A stretch of 5,466 bases of DNA from an uncultured Bacilli bacterium. GTDB lineage: Bacteria > Bacillota_I > Bacilli_A > RF39 > UBA660. A model generated the notes under the pieces. That model searched no databases and was not told the DNA's origin. It was given only the letters and a program-made list of their open reading frames with translations. The DNA is taken from contig CALVHK010000070.1 of NCBI GenBank assembly GCA_944327405.1, positions 1-5,466 of the forward strand, given 5' to 3'. This document shows, piece after piece, positions 1-5,265 of this stretch (position 1 is its first letter; each line of letters begins with the position of its first letter). Position numbers and translations under genes: made by a program.

Positions 1-768
1 ATATTTTCCTTTACGACTTAAATAAATTAAGTAAATTAAGCCTGCTACAAATAGTGCGATTGATATAATTTGTGCTACTTTAAAGCCACCGATCATTAAT
101 GAATCCGTACGCCATGCTTCAATAAAGAAACGTCCTAAGCTATACCACATTAAATAAATACAAGTGGTAGCTCCTATTTTAATATATTTATATTTTTTGA
201 TTAATATTAATACAACAAACCCAAGTAAGCACCATAATGATTCAAAATAAAAGGTTGGTAAATAATAAATACCACCAATATTCATACCTTCAATAATAAA
301 CTCAGGTACAAATAGATTTTTTAGCTGGGTATAAGTAGTAGCAATTCCATGTGCCTCCCCATTAAAGAAGTTTCCCCATCTACCTATTGCTTGAGCTAAA
401 ATGATGCTTGGTGCCGCCATGTCTAGTAACTTTAAGAAATTTAAATGATATTTACGAGCAAAAAATATTACCGTTAGAACACCTGCTATAAGTCCTCCGT
501 GTATAGCTAGGCCACCATTCCAAATCGCAAATATTTCAAGAAGATTATTTTTGTAATAAGAAAAATTAAAGATAACATAATAAAGTCTTGCTCCAATAAT
601 TCCCATGATGATAGTCCAAAAAGCTATATTAAAAATTAAGTCTTTGGGATATTTAAACTTTTTTGCTTCTTTTTCCACTAGAATAAGTCCAATAATAATA
701 CCAATTAAAATAAGTATGCTATACCAATGAATGTCAATTCCAAATAAACTAAACATAACTGGATCCAT
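1..768 (-). CDS. lgt: Prolipoprotein diacylglyceryl transferase Lgt (3' end beyond window)
   Basis: This integral membrane enzyme moves diacylglycerol from phosphatidylglycerol to the lipobox cysteine of prolipoproteins, the first step of lipoprotein maturation. The frame is open for 256 codons from ATG at 768-766 and leaves the window without a stop. The family usually has about 260-300 residues, so little is missing. Visible motifs are GARLYYV (59-65), the AIHGGL loop (88-93, with the histidine matching E. coli H103), the signature GRWGNFFNGEAHG (129-141, with the essential arginine and asparagine), PTFYFESLW (171-179) and GRFFIEAWR (212-220, with the conserved late Arg and Glu). Several hydrophobic segments separate these motifs. 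The start is supported by AGAGG at 779-775, six bases upstream. The gene lies downstream of the surface-protein gene on the same strand, but a terminator and a candidate promoter come between them, so it is probably transcribed separately. Identification is from the motifs. Confidence 0.96.
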   Translation of the reverse strand, partial: MDPVMFSLFGIDIHWYSILILIGIIIGLILVEKEAKKFKYPKDLIFNIAFWTIIMGIIGARLYYVIFNFSYYKNNLLEIFAIWNGGLAIHGGLIAGVLTVIFFARKYHLNFLKLLDMAAPSIILAQAIGRWGNFFNGEAHGIATTYTQLKNLFVPEFIIEGMNIGGIYYLPTFYFESLWCLLGFVVLILIKKYKYIKIGATTCIYLMWYSLGRFFIEAWRTDSLMIGGFKVAQIISIALFVAGLIYLIYLSRKGKY

Positions 769-790
769 AAAATTCCTCTTTTCTAGATTT

Positions 791-819
791 ATTATACACT
801 ATTTTTCTATTTACTAAAA
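791..819 (-). promoter_or_regulatory. Probable lgt promoter
   Basis: A perfect -10 box TATAAT lies at 796-791 on the minus strand. The -35 position 17 bases upstream (819-814) reads TTTTAG, which is weak. Transcription would start near 784, giving a leader of about 16 bases that contains the lgt ribosome binding site. The -35 end overlaps the U-tract of the preceding terminator. The -10 box is convincing; the -35 box is poor. Confidence 0.5.
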
Positions 820-848
820 GAAAAAAGTTAAGAAATGAATCTTAACTT
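816..848 (-). terminator. Intrinsic terminator of the surface-protein gene
   Basis: On the minus strand AAGTTAAGA (848-840) pairs perfectly with TCTTAACTT (833-825) over nine base pairs around a six-base loop. It is followed by UUUUCUUUU. The TAA stop of the upstream gene (844-842) lies inside the 5' arm. The stem is AT-rich, so it may be leaky and allow some read-through into lgt. Confidence 0.75.
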
Positions 849-2158
849 GTGGCAATGACGAATGGTTGAGTTGAAGTACCATTTCCTGATGATATGGTGA
901 CATCGGCTTTTAAATTGATGACAGGGCGAAGAATATACGAAGTATTCACGGTGCTTGGGTTAATATTACCATATGATGTTACGTAAAATACACTAGAAGT
1001 TATCATGCAATTTGACGGTGTCATTGTCCAGTATGCTGGTTCTGAATATAAGTAAAAATTTATATTATTACTTCCATATACTCCTCCAGCGTATGCTACT
1101 TCATCGGCGGTGATGAGTCCTACTGGATAGGTTAATGCTTTGTTACCTTTATTACTACTTGATGCTGTATAAAGATCATTATTGTTGCTACAACTATATG
1201 TTGGTTCTTTATTAGTGTATAGCCTGTTATATGCTTCATAATATGTAAGATTTGTACCACTACCAATACCAGTTCCGCTATAAGGCGTTCTATCTCCACA
1301 AAAACCAGCATTGTCATCAATAACTTTCCCATAATTTAGTAAATTATTAATATACCATGTATCTAAGATTCCTTTTACTGTACTACTTGTTTTAATACCA
1401 TGTAACTCTTCAATTGTATACATATATCCAACATGAGCATTATTATCGTATGAACTATTGAAGACACTTGAGCTTGCAGTTGATTGTAAATATATTGTTT
1501 CTATATTTGTGCCATTATAGATTAAGCGAATTGTTCCATCTCCATTAACTCGGATAATTCTCCAGTAGTATCCGGCAAATGACACCCAGTTATCCGTTGG
1601 GTTCCCTGCAAAGTAATAGACTTCACCATCATTATCATATTGGCTCTCATCTGCTGATTTATAGATTGTACCGGTCGTTGTATCAGTTACAGTTGTACTA
1701 AAGTCAGATCTTGTTAGTACTGTTGGGTAGTATGCTAGTAATGTATCTTTGATTGCTGGTTGTTCGTCAAAATATAAATAACACTTTGTACCTTTTGTTG
1801 TTAGTGGTGTTACACTTAAAGCTTGCATCATCATATCATAACTAAGAGTTATACTATCATCTCTGTTGCCATCTATACTACAATAGCTCATCTCTTCATT
1901 GAAAGTGTATCCACTTGTTGGAATGGTGTCTGCTTTTGCATATCCATCAGTTGCTGTTTCATCTTCAATGTAAACTGCGACTGTATTTAGGTCTGCTAGA
2001 TCATAATTTATTGTTCCATTAATTAATGGCATTGATTCTGCTGTTCTGTACTTTGCTCTGGTGTAGTTTAGTACTAGTGCTGATATAGCTGCTATCACTA
2101 TGACTCCAATAATAATATTTCTTTTTAAATGACTTCTTTTTAATACCTCGAATTTCAT
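842..2158 (-). CDS. Exported, membrane-anchored surface protein with DUF6273-like C-terminal domain
   Basis: The product has 438 residues. The N-terminus is basic (K7, R8, K12, R13), followed by one hydrophobic segment at about 15-30 and then a polar sequence, so it is either a signal anchor or a signal peptide. No lipobox, LPxTG motif or prepilin GFTLxE motif is visible. Residues 31-135 form a smaller region with two cysteines (C93, C126). Residues 175-438 carry WRIIRVNGDGTIRLIY (199-214), TYPVGLITADEVAYAGG (343-359), AYWTMTPS (375-382), RPVINLKADV (411-420) and a closing GNGT...PFVI. This order resembles DUF6273-type domains in surface proteins of gut Bacillota, a match made from memory. 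C287, C323 and C384 lie in this part, so disulfides are possible. The body is rich in Ser, Thr, Asn and Tyr and poor in Lys, as expected outside the cell. ATG at 2158 follows a modest site, GAGAG at 2169-2165. The gene has its own promoter and terminator and is therefore monocistronic. Binding target and role are unknown. Confidence 0.85.
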   Translation of the reverse strand: MKFEVLKRSHLKRNIIIGVIVIAAISALVLNYTRAKYRTAESMPLINGTINYDLADLNTVAVYIEDETATDGYAKADTIPTSGYTFNEEMSYCSIDGNRDDSITLSYDMMMQALSVTPLTTKGTKCYLYFDEQPAIKDTLLAYYPTVLTRSDFSTTVTDTTTGTIYKSADESQYDNDGEVYYFAGNPTDNWVSFAGYYWRIIRVNGDGTIRLIYNGTNIETIYLQSTASSSVFNSSYDNNAHVGYMYTIEELHGIKTSSTVKGILDTWYINNLLNYGKVIDDNAGFCGDRTPYSGTGIGSGTNLTYYEAYNRLYTNKEPTYSCSNNNDLYTASSSNKGNKALTYPVGLITADEVAYAGGVYGSNNINFYLYSEPAYWTMTPSNCMITSSVFYVTSYGNINPSTVNTSYILRPVINLKADVTISSGNGTSTQPFVIATS

Positions 2159-2175
2159 AACTAACTCTCTTTCTC

Positions 2176-2192
2176 ATGAAGCTCTGCTTCAT
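2176..2192 (-). promoter_or_regulatory. Leader hairpin just upstream of the surface-protein ribosome binding site
   Basis: ATGAAGC and GCTTCAT form a perfect seven-base-pair hairpin around a three-base loop. It lies within the predicted 5' leader and ends about six bases before the GAGAG ribosome binding site. It could influence translation or mRNA stability. No alternative pairing that covers the binding site was found, so the function is open. Confidence 0.4.
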
Positions 2193-2204
2193 TTAATAAT
2201 TTTG

Positions 2205-2245
2205 ATATATAAGCTATGATATGAATAGTTTCCTAGCTTATATAT
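2205..2245. repeat. 12-bp perfect inverted repeat over the start of transcription (operator or leader hairpin)
   Basis: ATATATAAGCTA at 2205-2216 is repeated exactly in reverse complement at 2234-2245, with 17 bases between. The right arm begins two bases downstream of the minus-strand -10 box and covers the predicted start site (about 2241). A protein bound here would block the surface-protein promoter. If transcribed, most of the repeat could fold at the 5' end of the mRNA. The neighbouring double-HTH regulator is the obvious candidate ligand, which is inference only. Confidence 0.5.
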
Positions 2246-2247
2246 AA

Positions 2248-2276
2248 ATTATATATAGAGCGAGACAAAAAGTCAA
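2248..2276 (-). promoter_or_regulatory. Strong sigma-A-like promoter of the surface-protein gene
   Basis: On the minus strand the -35 box is TTGACT (2276-2271, five of six consensus bases). The spacer is exactly 17 bases, and the -10 box is TATAAT (2253-2248, perfect). The predicted start is near 2241, giving a leader of about 80 bases that carries the hairpins described separately. This is the best promoter match in the window and implies high expression unless repressed. Confidence 0.8.
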
Positions 2277-2295
2277 TAAAAATATAGCTATTTTA

Positions 2296-2324
2296 TTGGT
2301 ATTTAAAATTTTAATATTTATTAT
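2296..2324 (+). promoter_or_regulatory. Probable promoter of the double-HTH regulator
   Basis: TTGGTA (2296-2301) and TATTAT (2319-2324) are separated by 17 bases. The predicted start near 2331 gives a leader of about 18 bases that just includes the ribosome binding site. The -35 box lies 19 bases from the -35 box of the opposite promoter, so one bound regulator could affect both. The local sequence is very AT-rich, which makes chance matches more likely. Confidence 0.5.
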
Positions 2325-2348
2325 GAGAAAATATTTTTGGTGATAAAA

Positions 2349-2798
2349 ATGTATAGTCGTTTAAAAGAATTACGAGAGCAAAAAGAAATTACACAAGCAT
2401 CATTAAGCGAGTTATTTGAAGTACATGAATACGTTTACGGGCAATATGAAAGAGAATATGTCATTATTCCTATCAAACATTTAAATACACTTGCTAATTT
2501 TTATCATGTTTCTATTGATTATCTTTTTGAATTTACTGATAAACAAAATTATAATAAAGCAAATAAAAATATTGATCCTATCAAGAGTGGTATGAGATTA
2601 AAAGAATTTCGTAAAGAAAATAAAATTACACAATCTAAATTAGCAGATTTACTCAATACCGTGCAACCAGTAATTGCTAATTATGAAAAGGGTAAACATT
2701 TAATTGCTACGCCTTTTTTGTATACAATATGTTCTAAATATCATGTTAGTGCTGATTATCTTTTAGGTAAAAGTGATAAGCCAAAGTATTTGAAGTAA
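2349..2798 (+). CDS. Tandem double-HTH (XRE/Cro-CI family) transcriptional regulator
   Basis: The 149-residue product consists of two XRE-type helix-turn-helix domains in one chain. Domain 1 spans about residues 3-60, with RLKELREQ, the ITQASLSELF turn helices and ending HVSIDYLF. Domain 2 spans about 82-140, with RLKEFRKE, ITQSKLADLL, NYEKGK and ending HVSADYLLG. They align at an offset of 79 residues, so they arose by duplication. A polar Lys/Asn-rich linker (64-80) joins them, and no ligand or protease domain is present. The protein probably binds DNA as a ready-made pseudo-dimer. ATG at 2349 is chosen because GGTGAT at 2339-2344 is well placed. Upstream TTG (2337) and GTG (2340) codons fall at or inside that binding site. 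The gene is divergent from the surface-protein gene, with operator-like sequence between them, which suggests control of that gene and of itself. The fold is certain from the motifs; the target is inferred. Confidence 0.92.
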   Translation: MYSRLKELREQKEITQASLSELFEVHEYVYGQYEREYVIIPIKHLNTLANFYHVSIDYLFEFTDKQNYNKANKNIDPIKSGMRLKEFRKENKITQSKLADLLNTVQPVIANYEKGKHLIATPFLYTICSKYHVSADYLLGKSDKPKYLK

Positions 2799-2811
2799 CT
2801 TTGGCTTTTTT
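2778..2811 (+). terminator. Intrinsic terminator of the double-HTH gene
   Basis: AAGCCAAAGT (2778-2787) pairs with ACTTTGGCTT (2798-2807) over ten base pairs around a ten-base loop. A run of T continues to 2811. The stop codon TAA (2796-2798) overlaps the start of the 3' arm, the same compact arrangement as at the end of the surface-protein gene. Confidence 0.88.
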
Positions 2812-2812
2812 A

Positions 2813-3009
2813 TGTCTAATTTGTTGCAGAATTTGCCTTTCTTGCTTTTTAAGAATTTATCCCTTGTAATATAGTCTCGAGCATTCAGACTGGTTTCTTC
2901 CAGATATATTCTTTACTATTGTTAATCCTTTACTCTTTGGGGTTTTGGTTGAAAGCGGTTCATGGGATTGTGTGGTTAGTATGAGAAAGCTTTTTCAAAT
3001 ACTTATATC
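2813..3009. other. Gene-free region with raised G+C and hairpins, not identified
   Basis: No open frame of useful length with a start and ribosome binding site is present on either strand. From 2881 to 3120 about 35% of bases are G or C, whereas samples of the flanking genes give about 22-23%; spacers in AT-rich genomes are usually poorer, not richer. Hairpins include AGTCT/AGACT (2873-2891), CTGG/CCAG (2890-2903, competing with the former), TGAA/TTCA (2950-2962), and AGTAT/ATACT (2978-3003) with an inner GAAA/TTTC stem. The region may be a structured RNA, an extended 3' region, or decayed foreign sequence. No transposase, terminal repeat or known RNA family was recognised. Confidence 0.35.
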
Positions 3010-3021
3010 TTGGTGTAAACC

Positions 3022-3073
3022 AAAAAAGACATCAACCATCATCATAGTTTGCAACAACATGACGGTTAATGTC
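3022..3073 (-). terminator. Intrinsic terminator after the glycosyltransferase cassette or a small RNA
   Basis: On the minus strand bases 3073-3059 pair with 3042-3028 over fifteen base pairs around a 16-base loop, followed at once by six U (3027-3022). Read as plus-strand RNA, two positions are C-A mismatches. On the minus strand both become G-U pairs (3068 with 3033, 3063 with 3038), so the minus strand is the functional one. It lies 77 bases past the stop of the GT-C gene, which has no closer terminator. Confidence 0.7.
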
Positions 3074-3111
3074 AATTCGAAAGAGTAGGCATTACGTTCC
3101 TAATGCTCTAC
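3022..3111 (-). ncRNA. Candidate small RNA of about 90 bases (or structured operon 3' end)
   Basis: The predicted start from the promoter at 3118-3146 is G3111, exactly the first base of a hairpin. In that hairpin GTAG-GCATTA pairs with TAATGC-CTAC (3111-3085): ten base pairs, one bulged A and a six-base loop. An unpaired stretch of 11 bases (3084-3074) follows, then the fifteen-base-pair terminator stem and its U-run. Start hairpin, short linker and terminator together form a typical small-RNA layout. No good reading frame lies inside. It could instead be the structured 3' untranslated end of the glycosyltransferase mRNA. No known family was recognised. Confidence 0.35.
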
Positions 3112-3117
3112 AACTTA

Positions 3118-3146
3118 AGTATAACCTATTTTTGCAATAAATACAA
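3118..3146 (-). promoter_or_regulatory. Candidate promoter for the small RNA
   Basis: TTGTAT (3146-3141) and TATACT (3123-3118, five of six consensus bases) are 17 bases apart on the minus strand. They lie in the spacer just after the GT-C stop codon. The -35 box keeps the important TTG but is otherwise weak. The predicted start coincides with the base of the downstream hairpin, which raises the likelihood above that of a chance AT-rich match. Confidence 0.4.
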
Positions 3147-3149
3147 TCA

Positions 3150-4274
3150 TTAATTTGCAGTGATTTTTTTATTTACTATATCATGGAATAAGCTTACTAT
3201 TGCTATTAACATAAGACAGGAGAATATCCATAGTGGCATCCAATCTAGGCCAAATAAATAAACAGAATAACCAGCTAGACTAGATAAATTGATAATGATC
3301 GGAATATATATTTTTCTTTTATAAACAAAATACCAAATAATGGATAAGACATCTGCCATAAACATGTATCTTTCATGCATAAATGGTAGAAAATAAACTG
3401 CTATTAAAACGCTTAGTAAAGCAACACTTAAGATTTCTTGTTTTTCTATTTTTTTCTTTCTTTTCATAAAGTATATTAATAAGCCTAGAAATAGTAATCC
3501 TGTGATGATAATAAAAATATAACCTATCACTTTTATATTAGGTAATAACTGGAATATATTGGCTAGATTTCTTGTTAGATAAACAGAATAATCTGTTGTT
3601 TGTTCTAAATAGGTCGTAAAACAATTCATGATTGGCATACCCATTAATATTACCGGTAAGCACATCAATATGTTTCCTAGAGGAATTAACAGAAAGTTGA
3701 AAATAGAAAACTTTTTGTTTACAAAATAAAGTATTACAAATAATGGTAAAATAAAGATAAACTGGAGCTTAAAGCTGAAGGCAACTCCAAGGATTAAAAA
3801 AGATAGAGAGTACTTTTCTTTTAATAATAAATATAAGGAGAGTAATACAAAAGTGGTGTAAATACTATCACACTGGGCCCACATGCTGCTATTTAAAATA
3901 ACGGTTGGAAGTAGTATGATGACTAACCATGATAAATAAGCATGTTTTTTGTTTGTTAAAACTCTCACTATTAAATATCCAATGAAGCCCATAAGTATGT
4001 CAAATACAACAGATAACATTTTAATCTTTATAATTGGAGATCCGGGCAAAAATGTTAGTAAATAAAGGAGAGTTAAATAAGGTGGGTTATAGTTTCCTAG
4101 GCCATTTACCACACTCGTTAAGCCTTCTTCACTTAAGATGTTATACCATTTAAGTAAAAAACGTTTATAATCTCCACTTTCAAACGAAAAAAAGAAGTAT
4201 TTTATGAGAATACTTATTAAAATCACACCAATAATTAATATTGTCTTTTTATCTATGATTTTTCTTTTTTTCAA
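3150..4274 (-). CDS. GT-C family membrane glycosyltransferase, Gpi18-like
   Basis: The 374-residue polytopic membrane protein resembles Gpi18-related mannosyltransferases (COG5542 type), which transfer sugars from polyprenyl-phosphate donors outside the membrane. After the first hydrophobic segment (11-30) comes an outer loop with SGDYKRFLLKWY (33-44), whose acidic D35 suits the catalytic loop of GT-C enzymes. NPPYLTLLYL (63-72), the family-typical NSSMWAQCDS (128-137), FKLQFIFILP (168-177) and LPFMHERYMF (296-305) follow, between about nine or ten hydrophobic segments. I chose TTG at 4274-4272: AAGGAG (4290-4285) precedes it by ten bases, and the protein then begins with a basic stretch before the first membrane segment. 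A longer frame to 4352 would overlap the GT2 gene by 77 bases with a poor N-terminus. Only one base separates this start from the GT2 stop, so the two are translationally linked. The sugar and acceptor cannot be told from the sequence. Confidence 0.88.
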   Translation of the reverse strand: MKKRKIIDKKTILIIGVILISILIKYFFFSFESGDYKRFLLKWYNILSEEGLTSVVNGLGNYNPPYLTLLYLLTFLPGSPIIKIKMLSVVFDILMGFIGYLIVRVLTNKKHAYLSWLVIILLPTVILNSSMWAQCDSIYTTFVLLSLYLLLKEKYSLSFLILGVAFSFKLQFIFILPLFVILYFVNKKFSIFNFLLIPLGNILMCLPVILMGMPIMNCFTTYLEQTTDYSVYLTRNLANIFQLLPNIKVIGYIFIIITGLLFLGLLIYFMKRKKKIEKQEILSVALLSVLIAVYFLPFMHERYMFMADVLSIIWYFVYKRKIYIPIIINLSSLAGYSVYLFGLDWMPLWIFSCLMLIAIVSLFHDIVNKKITAN

Positions 4275-4275
4275 A

Positions 4276-5220
4276 TTATTTAAGCTCCTTTTCAATAATA
4301 TATCTTGGTCTATGTTTGGTCTCGCTATATATTTTACCCACATATTCACCAATTAAACCAACAGATACTAACTGAACGCCACCGATAAACCAAATTGATA
4401 GCATAATAAATGCCCATCCATCGACCGTATTACCAAGAATTTTTACAATAATGGTATAAATAATCATGATAATACTGATAAATAACATGATAAATCCTAG
4501 AGTAGTAATCATTTTAAGAGGTTTAACACTAAAGGAAGTGATACCATCCCAAGCAAATGATAACATTTTCTTAAGAGGATATTTCGACTCGCCAGCAGCT
4601 CGTTCATTTCGCTCATAGGTGGCAACTGAGGTTTGAAACCCAATTAAAGGAACAATTCCTCTTAAAAATAAGTTTACTTCATCAAAGTTCTCTAATTCGT
4701 CTAAGGCACGTTTTGACATTAAACGGCAATCAGCATGATTGAATACAACTTCTACACCCATAACTCTCATTAACTTGTAGAAAGATTCGGCTGTAAATCG
4801 TTTAAAGAATGAGTCTTTCTTCCTTGAGCTACGAACTCCATAGACAATTTCTGCACCTTTATTATTTTCTTCAATCATTTTATCTATAACACCGATGTCA
4901 TCTTGAAGATCAGCATCCATACTAATCGTTATATCCGCATATTTTTTGGCAGTCATAAGTCCTGCTAGTAAGGCATTTTGGTGTCCCTTATTTCGAGATA
5001 ATTTTACACCAACAAAGAGTGGATCTTCTTGATGATATTCTTCAATAAGCTCCCAAGTTTTGTCTTTGGAGCCATCATTTACAAACATGACTTTAGAATC
5101 CTTGCTGATCTTACCCTCTTTGATGAGATTTTTCATTTTTTCTTTTAATGCTTTTTTTGTTATTGGTAATACTTCTTCTTCATTATAACAAGGTATTACT
5201 AAATATAATATTTTTGACAT
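4276..5220 (-). CDS. GT2 polyprenyl-phosphate glycosyltransferase (GtrB/DPM1-like)
   Basis: The 314-residue enzyme probably transfers a sugar from a nucleotide donor to undecaprenyl phosphate on the cytoplasmic face. The GT-A domain occupies about residues 1-230: VIPCYNEEE (8-16), VNDGS (47-51), the SMDADLQDD metal and donor site (100-108), YGVRSSRKK (127-135), and ERAAGESKYPLKKML (206-220), ending DGITSFSVKPLK (225-236). Two membrane segments follow (about 237-260 and 268-292), then the family-typical LIGEYVGKIYSETKHRPRYI. Length and order match GtrB, CsbB and YkcC-type proteins. ATG at 5220 is chosen because GAGG (5230-5227) lies six bases upstream. A GTG at 5232 is in frame but lies within that site and at the predicted transcription start. 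The gene is the first of a pair with the GT-C enzyme, which likely uses its product. GtrB-like enzymes load glucose and others load mannose, GlcNAc or aminoarabinose; the sugar here is undetermined. Confidence 0.94.
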   Translation of the reverse strand: MSKILYLVIPCYNEEEVLPITKKALKEKMKNLIKEGKISKDSKVMFVNDGSKDKTWELIEEYHQEDPLFVGVKLSRNKGHQNALLAGLMTAKKYADITISMDADLQDDIGVIDKMIEENNKGAEIVYGVRSSRKKDSFFKRFTAESFYKLMRVMGVEVVFNHADCRLMSKRALDELENFDEVNLFLRGIVPLIGFQTSVATYERNERAAGESKYPLKKMLSFAWDGITSFSVKPLKMITTLGFIMLFISIIMIIYTIIVKILGNTVDGWAFIMLSIWFIGGVQLVSVGLIGEYVGKIYSETKHRPRYIIEKELK

Positions 5221-5236
5221 AATACACCTCACTCCA

Positions 5237-5265
5237 ATTATAACAATCTATCTATGTTTTCTCAA
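5237..5265 (-). promoter_or_regulatory. Promoter of the glycosyltransferase pair, inside the upstream gene's 3' end
   Basis: TTGAGA (5265-5260, five of six consensus bases) and a perfect TATAAT (5242-5237) are separated by 17 bases. The -35 box lies within the last codons of the upstream gene. Transcription would begin near 5230, leaving only about ten bases before the ATG at 5220, just enough for the GAGG ribosome binding site. The pair can therefore be expressed apart from the upstream gene, although no terminator blocks read-through. Confidence 0.7.

Noticed and set aside
1132..1332. 66-codon open frame on the minus strand
   Set aside because: It lies wholly within the surface-protein gene in another frame, has no ribosome binding site, and reads as a low-complexity hydrophobic shadow.
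2019..2192. Overlapping upstream reading frame in the surface-protein leader, ATG at 2192
   Set aside because: It begins in the hairpin arm with no ribosome binding site and runs out of frame into the main gene; it is probably a shadow.
2337..2348. TTG or GTG starts upstream of the double-HTH ATG
   Set aside because: They fall at or within the GGTGAT ribosome binding site; the HTH domain begins right after the ATG at 2349.
2842..2870. Plus-strand promoter-like pair TTGCTT and TGTAAT
   Set aside because: Both boxes are weak, and no recognised product lies downstream on that strand.
3000..3060. 21-codon minus-strand frame starting at ATG 3060
   Set aside because: It has no ribosome binding site and runs through the terminator stem and U-run, so it is unlikely to be translated.
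2813..3120. Decayed transposase or other pseudogene on the minus strand
   Set aside because: One minus frame has some protein-like stretches (for example RHVVANYDDG), but it has six or more stops, no family match I can name and no terminal repeats. The hairpins explain part of the sequence better.
4275..4352. N-terminal extension of the GT-C protein to a start at 4352
   Set aside because: It overlaps the end of the GT2 gene, the extra 26 residues do not look like the start of a membrane protein, and TTG at 4274 has a much better ribosome binding site.
5221..5232. GTG start for the GT2 gene at 5232
   Set aside because: It overlaps the ribosome binding site and sits at the predicted transcription start; ATG at 5220 begins directly with the family-typical N-terminus.
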